Translations under genes and position numbers: made by a program | Shown here: positions 1 to 6,403 of the stretch, in pieces | How positions within the stretch are numbered: position 1 is the stretch's first letter | How the letters are laid out: every line of letters starts with the position of its first letter | The notes under the pieces: generated by a model | Seen by the model: the letters and a program-made list of their open reading frames with translations, nothing else | Told to the model about the DNA's origin: nothing | The model's database searches: none | NCBI GenBank assembly: GCA_003489505.1 | Contig: DNMA01000137.1 | Coordinates: 1 to 6,831, forward strand | Direction of reading: 5' to 3' | Source: Legionellales bacterium | GTDB lineage: Bacteria; Pseudomonadota; Gammaproteobacteria; Legionellales; Legionellaceae | Length of the DNA: 6,831 nucleotides

Positions 1-139
<139 letters not shown>

Positions 140-147
140 CTACAAAA

Positions 148-438
148 TTACTTCTCAATTACTGCCATGATGTCGTCTTCACGCATCACAATTAATTCTT
201 CACCAGCAACTTTAACTTCGTTACCTGAATACTTACCAAATAAAACAGCATCACCGACTTTAACCGCTAAAGCACGGGTATCGCCGTTGTCTAAAGGTTT
301 ACCGTTACCAATAGCAACGATAACGCCACGGCTTGGCTTTTCAGTTGCGCTATCAGGGATAACGATACCACCAGCAGATGTTCTTTCTTCTTCTTGACGA
401 CGAACCACAACACGGTCATGTAATGGACGAATTTTCAT
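148..438 (-). CDS. groES: Co-chaperonin GroES
   Basis: The 96-residue co-chaperonin forms the heptameric lid of the GroEL chamber in the cytoplasm. The sequence is a full-length, canonical GroES: it starts [14 protein letters not shown], carries the [13 protein letters not shown] mobile loop (about residues 16-28) that docks on GroEL, and ends [13 protein letters not shown]. The open frame extends six codons upstream to another ATG at 456, but that ATG overlaps the strong AGGAGA ribosome-binding site (447-452). The start at 438, eight bases after that site, also matches the family N-terminus. It is the first gene of the groES-groEL operon, with a 23-base gap to groEL. Regulation is by heat shock through the sigma-32 promoter upstream; no CIRCE operator was seen. 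Confidence 0.98.
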   Translation of the reverse strand: MKIRPLHDRVVVRRQEEERTSAGGIVIPDSATEKPSRGVIVAIGNGKPLDNGDTRALAVKVGDAVLFGKYSGNEVKVAGEELIVMREDDIMAVIEK

Positions 439-446
439 ACTTATTT

Positions 447-452
447 TCTCCT
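447..452 (-). promoter_or_regulatory. groES ribosome-binding site that decides the start
   Basis: The minus strand reads AGGAGA here, eight bases before the ATG at 438. It places the groES start at 438 and rules out the in-frame ATG at 456, which lies immediately upstream of this site and has no comparable site of its own. Confidence 0.85.
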
Positions 453-506
453 GCATACAATAAACTTCAATCGAAGTACTGACATATACAGCACTTATGA
501 AATGAA

Positions 507-538
507 ATATGGGGCAAGTTTATGGTTTTTTCAAGGGG
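507..538 (-). promoter_or_regulatory. Sigma-32 (heat-shock) promoter of groES-groEL
   Basis: On the minus strand a CCCCTTGAAA -35 element (529-538) is followed, after 14 bases, by a CCCCATAT -10 element (507-514). This is an essentially perfect match to the RpoH consensus (CTTGAAA, then CCCCATNT). Initiation would fall near position 500, giving an untranslated leader of about 60 bases. The leader can form a small ACTTC-GATT-GAAGT hairpin (464-477) upstream of the ribosome-binding site; whether that matters is unknown. No vegetative promoter of similar quality was noticed for groES. Confidence 0.9.
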
Positions 539-554
539 AAAACCAAAAAAAAAA

Positions 555-583
555 TTGTTTTTTTTTCATCCACAACTTACAAT
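555..583 (+). promoter_or_regulatory. Probable sigma-70 promoter of dsbD
   Basis: TTGTTT (555-560) and TACAAT (578-583) are separated by exactly 17 bases, and transcription would start near 590, about 30 bases before the dsbD ATG. Ten consecutive A residues (545-554) lie directly upstream of the -35 and could act as an UP element; nine T residues (558-566) follow. This promoter is divergent from the groES heat-shock promoter, and the two -35 elements are only about 16 bases apart. Confidence 0.55.
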
Positions 584-619
584 AGCATTACGATTTACAC
601 ATGATGAAAACATTTTGAC

Positions 620-2212
620 ATGCAGACTTTCAAAAAATCACTCTTATTTATTTTTAGTTTCCTTTTTTTTCTATCTAGTTTTGCAGATAGCCCTAATGCC
701 AAAAGTGTTTTCAAACTCAAGATGAGCGCTGGTTCAAACAATATTGAACTCCTCTGGGATATACAGCCCGGCTATTTTCTTTATAAAGACCGCATCAAAA
801 TCTCAGGATACCCTAACATCAGCATGCCGGCGGCCCTCAAGCACCGTGACCGAATGGGTAACATGCATGACATTTATCGTCATCAACTTCATTTGAGCAT
901 TCCTTTTCATGAAACGACCAAGGTAAAAATTACCTATCAAGGTTGTAGTGATAAAGGAATTTGTTTTCCACCTCAAACGCAAAAACAGACCTTTGTTTAT
1001 CAAGCGCAAAAACCTTTTATCTGGATACTCTTAAGCTTTTTAGGTCTAGGTGCCCTTTTAGCTTTTACACCTTGCGTTCTTCCTATGCTACCGGTCATGA
1101 CCAAAGTCGTTTTAGGTCAGCAACAGCATAGTAAAAAACAAATTTGGGGATTAGCCATTGCTTATGTATTAGGAATGTCTTTGAGTTATGCACTAGTGGG
1201 CGCTGTCTTGTCTCAAGTTGGGAAAAATTTATTTATGCTCATGCAAAACCCTAAAATGACTCTTGGAATGGCTGGGGTTTATACCTATTTTGGCTTGGCA
1301 ACACTTGAATGGGTCAAAATTCGTTTACCACAAAGTCTGCAGTCTAAAACCCTACAGTTTCGTTCACATTTACAATCTGGGCGTTATGGATCAGCTCTCT
1401 TAATGGGTAGTTTATCATTACTGGTCTTATCACCTTGTGTCACCGCTCCTTTATTGGGGGCTCTTGCCTATATCACTCAAGTGGGTGAAGTATGGAAAGG
1501 CACACTAGCACTTTTTACCTTAGGCTTGGGTATGGGGTTGCCGTTGATGATTTTTGCTGTATCAGCAGGCCATTTACTCCCCAAAGCAGGCCGATGGATG
1601 GAAAATATTAAACTCTTATTGGCACTACTTTTATTTAGTGTCGCAGCACTTCTTGTTCAAAGAACCTTGAGCTTCCCATACAAAGATGTCCCATGGATTG
1701 CTGTGATGCTGATTGCAGCTTATTTGATGCGCCCTCAAGGGCATTTAGGCATGGCTAAAAATATTCGGCTCATCTTTATCTTTGCTGTGCTGCTAGAATC
1801 TTTATGGGTTTGTTATGGATTAATCAACCCTCAATATCTCCCTTGGCCATTTCAAAAGCCGCAAAATCCAACACATGAAATGCATATGCAGCATGAACTT
1901 CAAATGGATAATGTATTTGCAAAAACGCAAAAGCCTGTCATTCTTTATTTTACAGCACAGTGGTGTGCAACCTGCCAATATCTGGAAAAAAATGTTTGGT
2001 CTAATCAAGCCTTGCAACCTCTTTTCCAAAACTACAAAATCATCAAAATTGATTTAACCCACAATAACCAGAATACCCAAAACATTATGCATCAATTTGA
2101 GGTTGTTGCGCCCCCAACCGTCATTAAAATCAAAAGTATGCACGATAAAAACATACTCAGACTATCAGGTGAAGAAATTACGGTAGAGCATCTTCAAAAA
2201 TGGATTCAGTAA
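620..2212 (+). CDS. dsbD: Thiol:disulfide interchange protein DsbD
   Basis: This inner-membrane protein carries electrons from cytoplasmic thioredoxin to periplasmic partners such as DsbC. At 530 residues it has all three DsbD domains. A signal peptide (1 to about 22, ending SSFA before D) precedes a periplasmic alpha domain (about 23-130) with the QGCSDKGICFPP motif (Cys109, Cys115). The eight-helix membrane domain (about 133-400) has Cys152 in FTPCVLPMLP and Cys273 in LSPCVTAPLLG. The C-terminal thioredoxin-like domain (about 430-530) has WCATC (Cys449, Cys452) and the cis-Pro loop VAPPT near 499. All six catalytic cysteines are present. The start at 620 gives a good signal peptide, although no clear Shine-Dalgarno precedes it. 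One oddity is that the DEFYG-type cap loop of the E. coli alpha domain appears replaced by DRMGN (77-81). It is divergent from groES and converges on ubiC. Confidence 0.95.
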   Translation: MQTFKKSLLFIFSFLFFLSSFADSPNAKSVFKLKMSAGSNNIELLWDIQPGYFLYKDRIKISGYPNISMPAALKHRDRMGNMHDIYRHQLHLSIPFHETTKVKITYQGCSDKGICFPPQTQKQTFVYQAQKPFIWILLSFLGLGALLAFTPCVLPMLPVMTKVVLGQQQHSKKQIWGLAIAYVLGMSLSYALVGAVLSQVGKNLFMLMQNPKMTLGMAGVYTYFGLATLEWVKIRLPQSLQSKTLQFRSHLQSGRYGSALLMGSLSLLVLSPCVTAPLLGALAYITQVGEVWKGTLALFTLGLGMGLPLMIFAVSAGHLLPKAGRWMENIKLLLALLLFSVAALLVQRTLSFPYKDVPWIAVMLIAAYLMRPQGHLGMAKNIRLIFIFAVLLESLWVCYGLINPQYLPWPFQKPQNPTHEMHMQHELQMDNVFAKTQKPVILYFTAQWCATCQYLEKNVWSNQALQPLFQNYKIIKIDLTHNNQNTQNIMHQFEVVAPPTVIKIKSMHDKNILRLSGEEITVEHLQKWIQ

Positions 2213-2226
2213 CCCAGTATCCATTT
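2198..2226. terminator. Possible shared hairpin between the convergent dsbD and ubiC stops
   Basis: A perfect 8-base inverted repeat, AAATGGAT (2198-2205) and ATCCATTT (2219-2226), encloses a 13-base loop. It spans the dsbD stop, the 12-base gap and the first bases of the ubiC stop. The stem is AT-rich and no long T-run follows on either strand, so as an intrinsic terminator it is weak. No other terminator candidate was seen between the two convergent genes. Confidence 0.35.
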
Positions 2227-2686
2227 AATAGAATATCTCGACCAAGGACAGGGTATATTGCATTTTATATTGCCAAATAGTGTGGCGTACCCAATAGGTT
2301 TTGGAATGTTTTTCAAAGTCTTGTAGCCAATCGGGGATTTCTTTGATGATTTCTAAACTGACCTGATATCTTTTAACATCAGGACTATGAAATAAAAAAT
2401 CGCCAATGGGTGATGGTTTTTGAAATGAATAAACCCCTTTTAAAGCATTTTGTGTCGCTTGAGGGGCAATGGTTCGCGCATACATGAATAAATTCTCACC
2501 ATTAAAAATTCTGACCTCACGATGTGGTGAGTTTTTTAATACATCCAAATGAAAACCTGACATTTTTCTAATGCGTGCGGTCGTGGAGTGACGATAAAAT
2601 ACCCATGAGAGCAAATCTCGAATATAAAATGGTAGTGCTTGTGAGCGTGTGGCGTTATCACAAGCATTGAGTACTTCATACTGCAT
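2225..2686 (-). CDS. ubiC: Probable chorismate-pyruvate lyase (UbiC family)
   Basis: UbiC converts chorismate to 4-hydroxybenzoate and pyruvate, the first committed step of ubiquinone synthesis, in the cytoplasm. The 153-residue protein aligns by eye with E. coli UbiC (165 residues) along most of its length. LLSWVFYRHSTTARI (25-39) matches LLDWLLLEDSMTKRF; REVRIFNGENLFMYARTIAPQ (56-76) matches the [20 protein letters not shown] region; SPIGDFLF (92-99) matches TPLGRYLF; and the LSLVEIF end (147-152) matches LLLTELF. The ligand-binding Arg (Arg56) and the catalytic-site Glu (Glu150) are kept. The position of E. coli Met35 appears to be Thr35, and Leu115 is Ile94. Its ATG lies 11 bases inside the end of the pseudopilin gene, so it is probably translationally coupled and the last gene of the lapA operon. 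No ubiA is visible. The function is inferred from remembered family sequence, and the protein is divergent. Confidence 0.75.
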   Translation of the reverse strand: MQYEVLNACDNATRSQALPFYIRDLLSWVFYRHSTTARIRKMSGFHLDVLKNSPHREVRIFNGENLFMYARTIAPQATQNALKGVYSFQKPSPIGDFLFHSPDVKRYQVSLEIIKEIPDWLQDFEKHSKTYWVRHTIWQYKMQYTLSLVEIFY

Positions 2687-3122
2687 AACTAACTCTCATA
2701 TGACCCAATCGATTTAACCATAAACGATAATGTCCTATCTGAAATAATCCATTACAATGATTTTGATAAACTTTTGGATAAAATGTTAAACGTTGTGAGG
2801 GTATAAATCCATGCCATACCACTTCAATATTTGACCGAATGAAAGGCTTATATTGTCTTAAGATTTTTTCTTTTGAATACACCGCCCAAGCATTTTTCCA
2901 ATTGCCAATAGGCTCTAAATAAAGTACCTCTTGACGTTTGACTGCCTCCCAACGCACCCAATCAATACTATTTTGTAAATCATGTACAAAAAGGGATGCT
3001 TCCTTATTTCGCATGATAGCTTGAAAAGATGGCCATATCGAAAAAATTAATATTTGAAAAACAAAAACCCCTAATAAAACTTCAACTAAACTAAATCCTA
3101 AACAGCGAGAATATTTTGCCAT
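2676..3122 (-). CDS. FimT/GspH-like type IV pilin-like protein (minor pseudopilin)
   Basis: This 148-residue protein has a class III (prepilin) signal: a short basic leader MAKYSRCLG, then FSLVEVLLGVFVFQILIF. Prepilin peptidase would cut after Gly9, leaving Phe at +1 and the conserved Glu at +5 (Glu14), followed by a hydrophobic helix to about residue 30. The C-terminal part, with a Cys followed by a GLFQIG-type strand and then RLWLNRLGHMRV, resembles the end of FimT/GspH minor pilins, which sit at the tip of type IV pili or type II secretion pseudopili. I chose the ATG at 3122; an in-frame TTG at 3131 is possible, but the ATG is preceded by GGAAAAT and gives a normal leader. It overlaps the holD-like gene by 25 bases and ubiC by 11. 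No other pilus gene is in view, so FimT and GspH cannot be told apart. Confidence 0.72.
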   Translation of the reverse strand: MAKYSRCLGFSLVEVLLGVFVFQILIFSIWPSFQAIMRNKEASLFVHDLQNSIDWVRWEAVKRQEVLYLEPIGNWKNAWAVYSKEKILRQYKPFIRSNIEVVWHGFIPSQRLTFYPKVYQNHCNGLFQIGHYRLWLNRLGHMRVSYAV

Positions 3123-3490
3123 ATTTTCCAAACATGTTTTTTAGTCAGCGGTTTTTGTAACCAACCTTCAGGACTTGGAGATATAAATATATTTGTATCC
3201 CAAGAACAATTGATATACTGAGGTTCAACACAAAGCCAAACTGTTTTAGGATTCAATTCATACATTAATTTTCTAACACTATCAGGATGAAATAAAAAAG
3301 AATGTGCCTTTGCTTCTGGTTTATCCAAAACAGCTACTGTTTTAATAAAGGATTTCCATAATTTCTGTGTAGACTGTGATAGATTTTGCATTAAAGGAAA
3401 AACACATAAGCAATTCAAATTTTTTTCATAAAACCAATGATAACGCTGCATTACCTCGGGCATACTCAAGGACGGATCAGATAATAACAT
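3098..3490 (-). CDS. Probable DNA polymerase III psi subunit (HolD-like)
   Basis: This small 130-residue protein has no signal peptide or membrane segment. The strongest clue is its C-terminal stretch ISPSPEGWLQKPLTKKHVWK (103-122) followed by IWQNI. This resembles the HolD signature, E. coli VASPALTDLRANPTARAALW then QQI: a Ser-Pro after a strand, a short helix, then an invariant-looking Trp. Hydrophobic strands at about 26-32, 51-55 and 83-89 and the total length (E. coli HolD is 137) also fit. HolD (psi) joins the clamp loader to chi and, through it, to SSB at the replication fork. The ATG overlaps the lapB TAA by one base (TAATG) and is preceded by AAGGTG inside the lapB end, so translation is coupled to lapB. 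HolD is poorly conserved, so this is an inference from one motif and general layout; a degenerate receiver-like fold is the alternative. Confidence 0.55.
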   Translation of the reverse strand: MLLSDPSLSMPEVMQRYHWFYEKNLNCLCVFPLMQNLSQSTQKLWKSFIKTVAVLDKPEAKAHSFLFHPDSVRKLMYELNPKTVWLCVEPQYINCSWDTNIFISPSPEGWLQKPLTKKHVWKIWQNILAV

Positions 3491-4659
3491 TAAGCACCTT
3501 CTAAGCCATTGATAGGCTTAATTCTACCCCATTGTTTACAGCTTGGACAGTTCCAGTGCAATAATTTACCAGAAAAACCACAATGCTCACAACGATAGAT
3601 GGGTTTTTTATCTAAAAACTTCAAAGTAATCGCACTAAGCATTTCCAATTGTTGGCGAACTTTTCCGTGAGCTGACTCCAAATGCCAGGAAATTAATTTA
3701 TTCAAACCACGAATTGAAGGATATCTGGAAAGTTGTGAGGACACAAAATCAATGGCATCTTCGAGGCCTCGCTGTTCTTTTAAATGATCTGCAATAACAA
3801 AAATTGCAGATGTTCTTGGCTGCTCAATAATTAAGTGATGCATAAAATCAATGCATTCATCCCAATCATCTAGTTTCTGATAAGCTTCGACAATAGGCTC
3901 AATCACTTCGGGCGTAAAATCGGGATCATTTCTAGTAATCAAACGTAAGGCTTTAATAGCATTCCGATAGCGCTGATGATAAGCCTCCATTTGGGCAAAT
4001 AATAAATTAGCACGCACTGATTTTGTATCATAATGAAGGGCTTGACGGATAGATTGATAAGCTTTTTCAATTTGCTGATGTTTAAGAGCTTGCTCTGCAA
4101 TTTCGCAGTAATATTGTGAGGCAACCACATCACTTTTTTGCCCCAAGACCATATCAAGTTTTTTAACCACCTCGATGGCCTTTTCCCAGGCCTTTTCTTG
4201 CTGATAGATAGTCAATAAGCCATGCAAACTTTGTTTTTCTTGACTGCCACCGAGTTCTACCACTTCTAGAAATACTTTTTCTGACCTATCAAATAAACCC
4301 GCACTGAGATAATCTTGTCCTAATGCAAAGAGGGCTTCTTTTCTTTGAGCAAGGCTTAACTGGGGTCTTGCAATAATATTTTGATGAATGCGAATGGCCC
4401 TTTCCACCTCTCCACGTCGTCGAAACAAGCTGCCTAGTGCCAGATGTGTTTCGACGGTGTCATTATCCACTTCCAGTAATTTAATAAAGATATCGACTGC
4501 TTTATCGGGTTGTTCGTTTAAAAGATAATTTAAGCCTAAGACGTATTCGCGAGTAATATGCTGACCTTGTAAATATTCTTTTTTAGTATTTTGTTTTTGA
4601 GCTACATACCAGCCAGACCAAGCGGCTGCTGGTAGCAAAAAAGGCCATAACACGATCAT
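3490..4659 (-). CDS. lapB: Lipopolysaccharide assembly protein B (LapB/YciM)
   Basis: LapB is an inner-membrane-anchored adaptor that works with FtsH to control LpxC levels and so the rate of LPS synthesis. The protein is 389 residues, the same length as E. coli LapB. It has an N-terminal membrane anchor (about 2-20, then Gly-Trp-Tyr as in the family), a cytoplasmic TPR array (about 35-330, with the conserved LGSLFRRRGEVERAIRIHQ at about 75-93), and a C-terminal rubredoxin-like zinc ribbon. The ribbon has CEHC (Cys357, Cys360) and CPSC (Cys371, Cys374), followed by the family ending IKPINGLEG. The start at 4659 has a GAGGT ribosome-binding site, and the gene follows lapA after 20 bases. Its stop overlaps the start of the holD-like gene. 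pyrF, which follows lapB in E. coli, is not present here. Confidence 0.96.
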   Translation of the reverse strand: MIVLWPFLLPAAAWSGWYVAQKQNTKKEYLQGQHITREYVLGLNYLLNEQPDKAVDIFIKLLEVDNDTVETHLALGSLFRRRGEVERAIRIHQNIIARPQLSLAQRKEALFALGQDYLSAGLFDRSEKVFLEVVELGGSQEKQSLHGLLTIYQQEKAWEKAIEVVKKLDMVLGQKSDVVASQYYCEIAEQALKHQQIEKAYQSIRQALHYDTKSVRANLLFAQMEAYHQRYRNAIKALRLITRNDPDFTPEVIEPIVEAYQKLDDWDECIDFMHHLIIEQPRTSAIFVIADHLKEQRGLEDAIDFVSSQLSRYPSIRGLNKLISWHLESAHGKVRQQLEMLSAITLKFLDKKPIYRCEHCGFSGKLLHWNCPSCKQWGRIKPINGLEGA

Positions 4660-4679
4660 TGAACTACCTCATCTCAACA

Positions 4680-4970
4680 TTAATGTGAATCTTGAATCGG
4701 AATGGAGCGTAAATTTTTAATTTCTTTTTCGAGCATACTCACTTGGTTTTTACTGCGTACATACTGACAACGCAAGTGCCAATAACGCCCTAAAAATACT
4801 AAAGCACCTAATAATAAACCCAGGCCAATACAAACAATCATGATAAAAGCCAAAGGTAATTTAAAACTTTGCCAATATAAATTTAATAGAACCTCATTAG
4901 AATTTAATGCAGAAAAAGCCAAAGACACTATGATTAAAACCAAATAAAAAAATAAAAAGAATATGCGCAT
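4680..4970 (-). CDS. lapA: Lipopolysaccharide assembly protein A (LapA, DUF1049)
   Basis: This small inner-membrane protein is the usual partner of LapB in LPS assembly. Its 96 residues contain two membrane helices (about 3-21 and 39-62). The linker between them, NSNEVLLNLYWQSFKLPLAF, is typical of the DUF1049 family, which has a similar N-x-x-x-V-x-L-N/D motif. A basic and coiled-coil-like cytoplasmic tail (about 63-90) follows. It is the first gene of the lapA-lapB-holD-fimT-ubiC cluster. The ATG at 4970 is preceded by AAAGGT about 10 bases away. A promoter in the 62-base gap upstream is unclear: TATAAA (4995-5000, minus strand) with a poor -35 is the best candidate, and no sigma-32 promoter was seen. 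Transcription could also read through from the ATPase gene, since no terminator is visible between them. Confidence 0.9.
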   Translation of the reverse strand: MRIFFLFFYLVLIIVSLAFSALNSNEVLLNLYWQSFKLPLAFIMIVCIGLGLLLGALVFLGRYWHLRCQYVRSKNQVSMLEKEIKNLRSIPIQDSH

Positions 4971-5032
4971 AATTCATCGACCTTTTTAGTAATATTTATA
5001 TTGTGAATACACTACCCAAAACATGCAAGCAT

Positions 5033-6385
5033 TTAATTAAGATTTTTAGTCGTGTAGGCGAGTAGACGTTTGATTTCGCCAATCAAATAAAATGGAATTG
5101 AAAGAATTGTCCCATCATACGATAAAGGCTGCATAGAAACTTTAACACCCGGATAAATATTTTTTTCTTGCATCAAAATTTGTAAAGATTTTAATTGGCC
5201 TGTTGAACCTGCTTTTACCTCTATGGGTATTATTTTTGAATCATAAGCTTGAATATAATCAACTTCTGCCATACTAGATTTTTTATCACGATGCCAAAAA
5301 TACAAATTTGGAGATTCTGAACATGAGTCGTAAGCAAGAAGTTCCTGACCAACAAATTGCTCAGCAATAGCACCTCGATTTACCATGACAAGATTTTCAT
5401 CAAGCCATAGCTCAGCAGACATTCGACTAGCTCGAACCATCAAACCAACATCAAGAAAGACTATTTTAAACTTCTTTTCATTGATTAAGCTTATCAAAGG
5501 TAGTCCGGATGCTGTTGTATTATAAATTAAATATAAGAGTCCTGCATGCTTGAGAAGATCCAGGGCTAATTTAATATTTATTGAACGAGCATCTTTATCT
5601 ATATTTGCATATTTTACCTTTTCGCCAACCAACCCCGGTGTTTTTTCAAACACACGTTGTATGTATTGAATCTGACCATGTCTGGTATATTTAGCAAAAT
5701 CCTGGCGATAGGTAGACATTAAAATTGTCTGTTGTAATTGAGCCTCTTCAAGATCATACCCTGATGATTGGTTTTGTTGCAGATATGCTTGTAATACAGC
5801 CGGCATTCCACCCAAGACCATATATTGCCTCACTAATTTTAATAGCTTTTGATGAACAGATTCAGGAATAGAAGAGTCCAAATCTATTTGTTCGATAAAG
5901 TTTCGTAACTCTGAGTAACCCATTGCCTTTAAAAATTCCTTGAATGACAAGGGTTTAAGATAAAGTGATTGCACACGACCAACGGGCATACGAAAATCTT
6001 CTTGATGAAGCGTAAACTCTAACAAAGAACCAGCACCTATGACATGCAATTCAGGATACTGTTCTTTGAAATATCGTAATGAACGAATGGCATTTGGGCA
6101 ATCTTGAATTTCATCCAAAAAAAGTAAAGTTTTTCCAGGGATAATTTTTTGATTAAGCGATAAGGACAAAGCCATCACAATTTCATGGGGATGCAAAGTA
6201 TCAAAACATCGAGCGAGTAGTGAATCTTGTTCAAAATTAACTGTCACCAAGTTATCAAAATGTTCTCGACCAAATTGAGTGACAATATATGATTTACCAA
6301 CTTGACGCGCCCCCCTCAAAAGTAAGGGCATACGATTACTTTTAATTTTCCAATCTAATAAATTCTGCTCAATATCTCTATCCAT
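5033..6385 (-). CDS. AAA_14/DUF4143-family ATPase
   Basis: This predicted cytoplasmic P-loop ATPase of 450 residues belongs to a widespread, poorly characterised accessory family. The N-terminal AAA_14 domain (about 1-150) has Walker A GARQVGKS (25-32), Walker B LLFLDEIQ (87-94), the sensor-like VIGAGSLLEF (115-124) and GRVQSLYLKPLSFKEFL (136-152). The middle part (about 185-300) looks helical, ending in a possible winged helix. The C-terminal DUF4143 region (about 305-400) has RGAIAEQFVGQEL (Glu342), AEVDYI (Asp376) and PIEVKAG (Glu389, Lys391), the layout of a PD-(D/E)xK nuclease-like core. The frame is open 82 codons further to 6631, but the extension is low-complexity and overlaps a convincing divergent gene. 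ATG 6385 has an AAGGTG ribosome-binding site and the family-like N-terminus. Its substrate and role are unknown. Being solitary and next to a regulatory dyad suggests an acquired gene. Confidence 0.88.
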   Translation of the reverse strand: MDRDIEQNLLDWKIKSNRMPLLLRGARQVGKSYIVTQFGREHFDNLVTVNFEQDSLLARCFDTLHPHEIVMALSLSLNQKIIPGKTLLFLDEIQDCPNAIRSLRYFKEQYPELHVIGAGSLLEFTLHQEDFRMPVGRVQSLYLKPLSFKEFLKAMGYSELRNFIEQIDLDSSIPESVHQKLLKLVRQYMVLGGMPAVLQAYLQQNQSSGYDLEEAQLQQTILMSTYRQDFAKYTRHGQIQYIQRVFEKTPGLVGEKVKYANIDKDARSINIKLALDLLKHAGLLYLIYNTTASGLPLISLINEKKFKIVFLDVGLMVRASRMSAELWLDENLVMVNRGAIAEQFVGQELLAYDSCSESPNLYFWHRDKKSSMAEVDYIQAYDSKIIPIEVKAGSTGQLKSLQILMQEKNIYPGVKVSMQPLSYDGTILSIPFYLIGEIKRLLAYTTKNLN

Positions 6386-6403
6386 TTTATCACCTTGATT
6401 GAC

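Noticed and set aside
167..397. Open frame of 76 codons on the plus strand.
   Set aside because: It lies entirely antisense to groES and has no recognisable protein features.
439..506. A possible CIRCE (HrcA) operator in the groES leader.
   Set aside because: The TTAGCACTC-N9-GAGTGCTAA pattern is absent; only a 5-base hairpin is present, so heat control is attributed to sigma-32.
522..725. Open frame of 67 codons on the plus strand upstream of and overlapping dsbD.
   Set aside because: It runs through the promoter and A/T tracts and overlaps the dsbD signal peptide in another frame; the low-complexity Lys/Phe runs come from those tracts.
803..1009. Open frame antisense to dsbD, and similar ones at 1820-2029 (antisense) and 1875-2057 (other frame).
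   Set aside because: All lie within the conserved dsbD coding sequence and show no family features.
3098..3490. Receiver (REC) domain, suggested by the GWLQKPLT stretch resembling the conserved Lys-Pro near the end of REC domains.
   Set aside because: The acidic pocket and phosphoacceptor Asp expected earlier in a REC domain are missing, and the HolD layout explains the same stretch and the length better.
3939..4157. Open frame of 72 codons on the minus strand within lapB.
   Set aside because: It is an alternative frame inside a well-conserved lapB with no coding signal of its own.
5023..5032. Short palindrome ATGC-AA-GCAT downstream of the ATPase stop, considered as its terminator.
   Set aside because: A 4-base stem with a 2-base loop cannot form a terminator and no T-run follows it on the minus strand.
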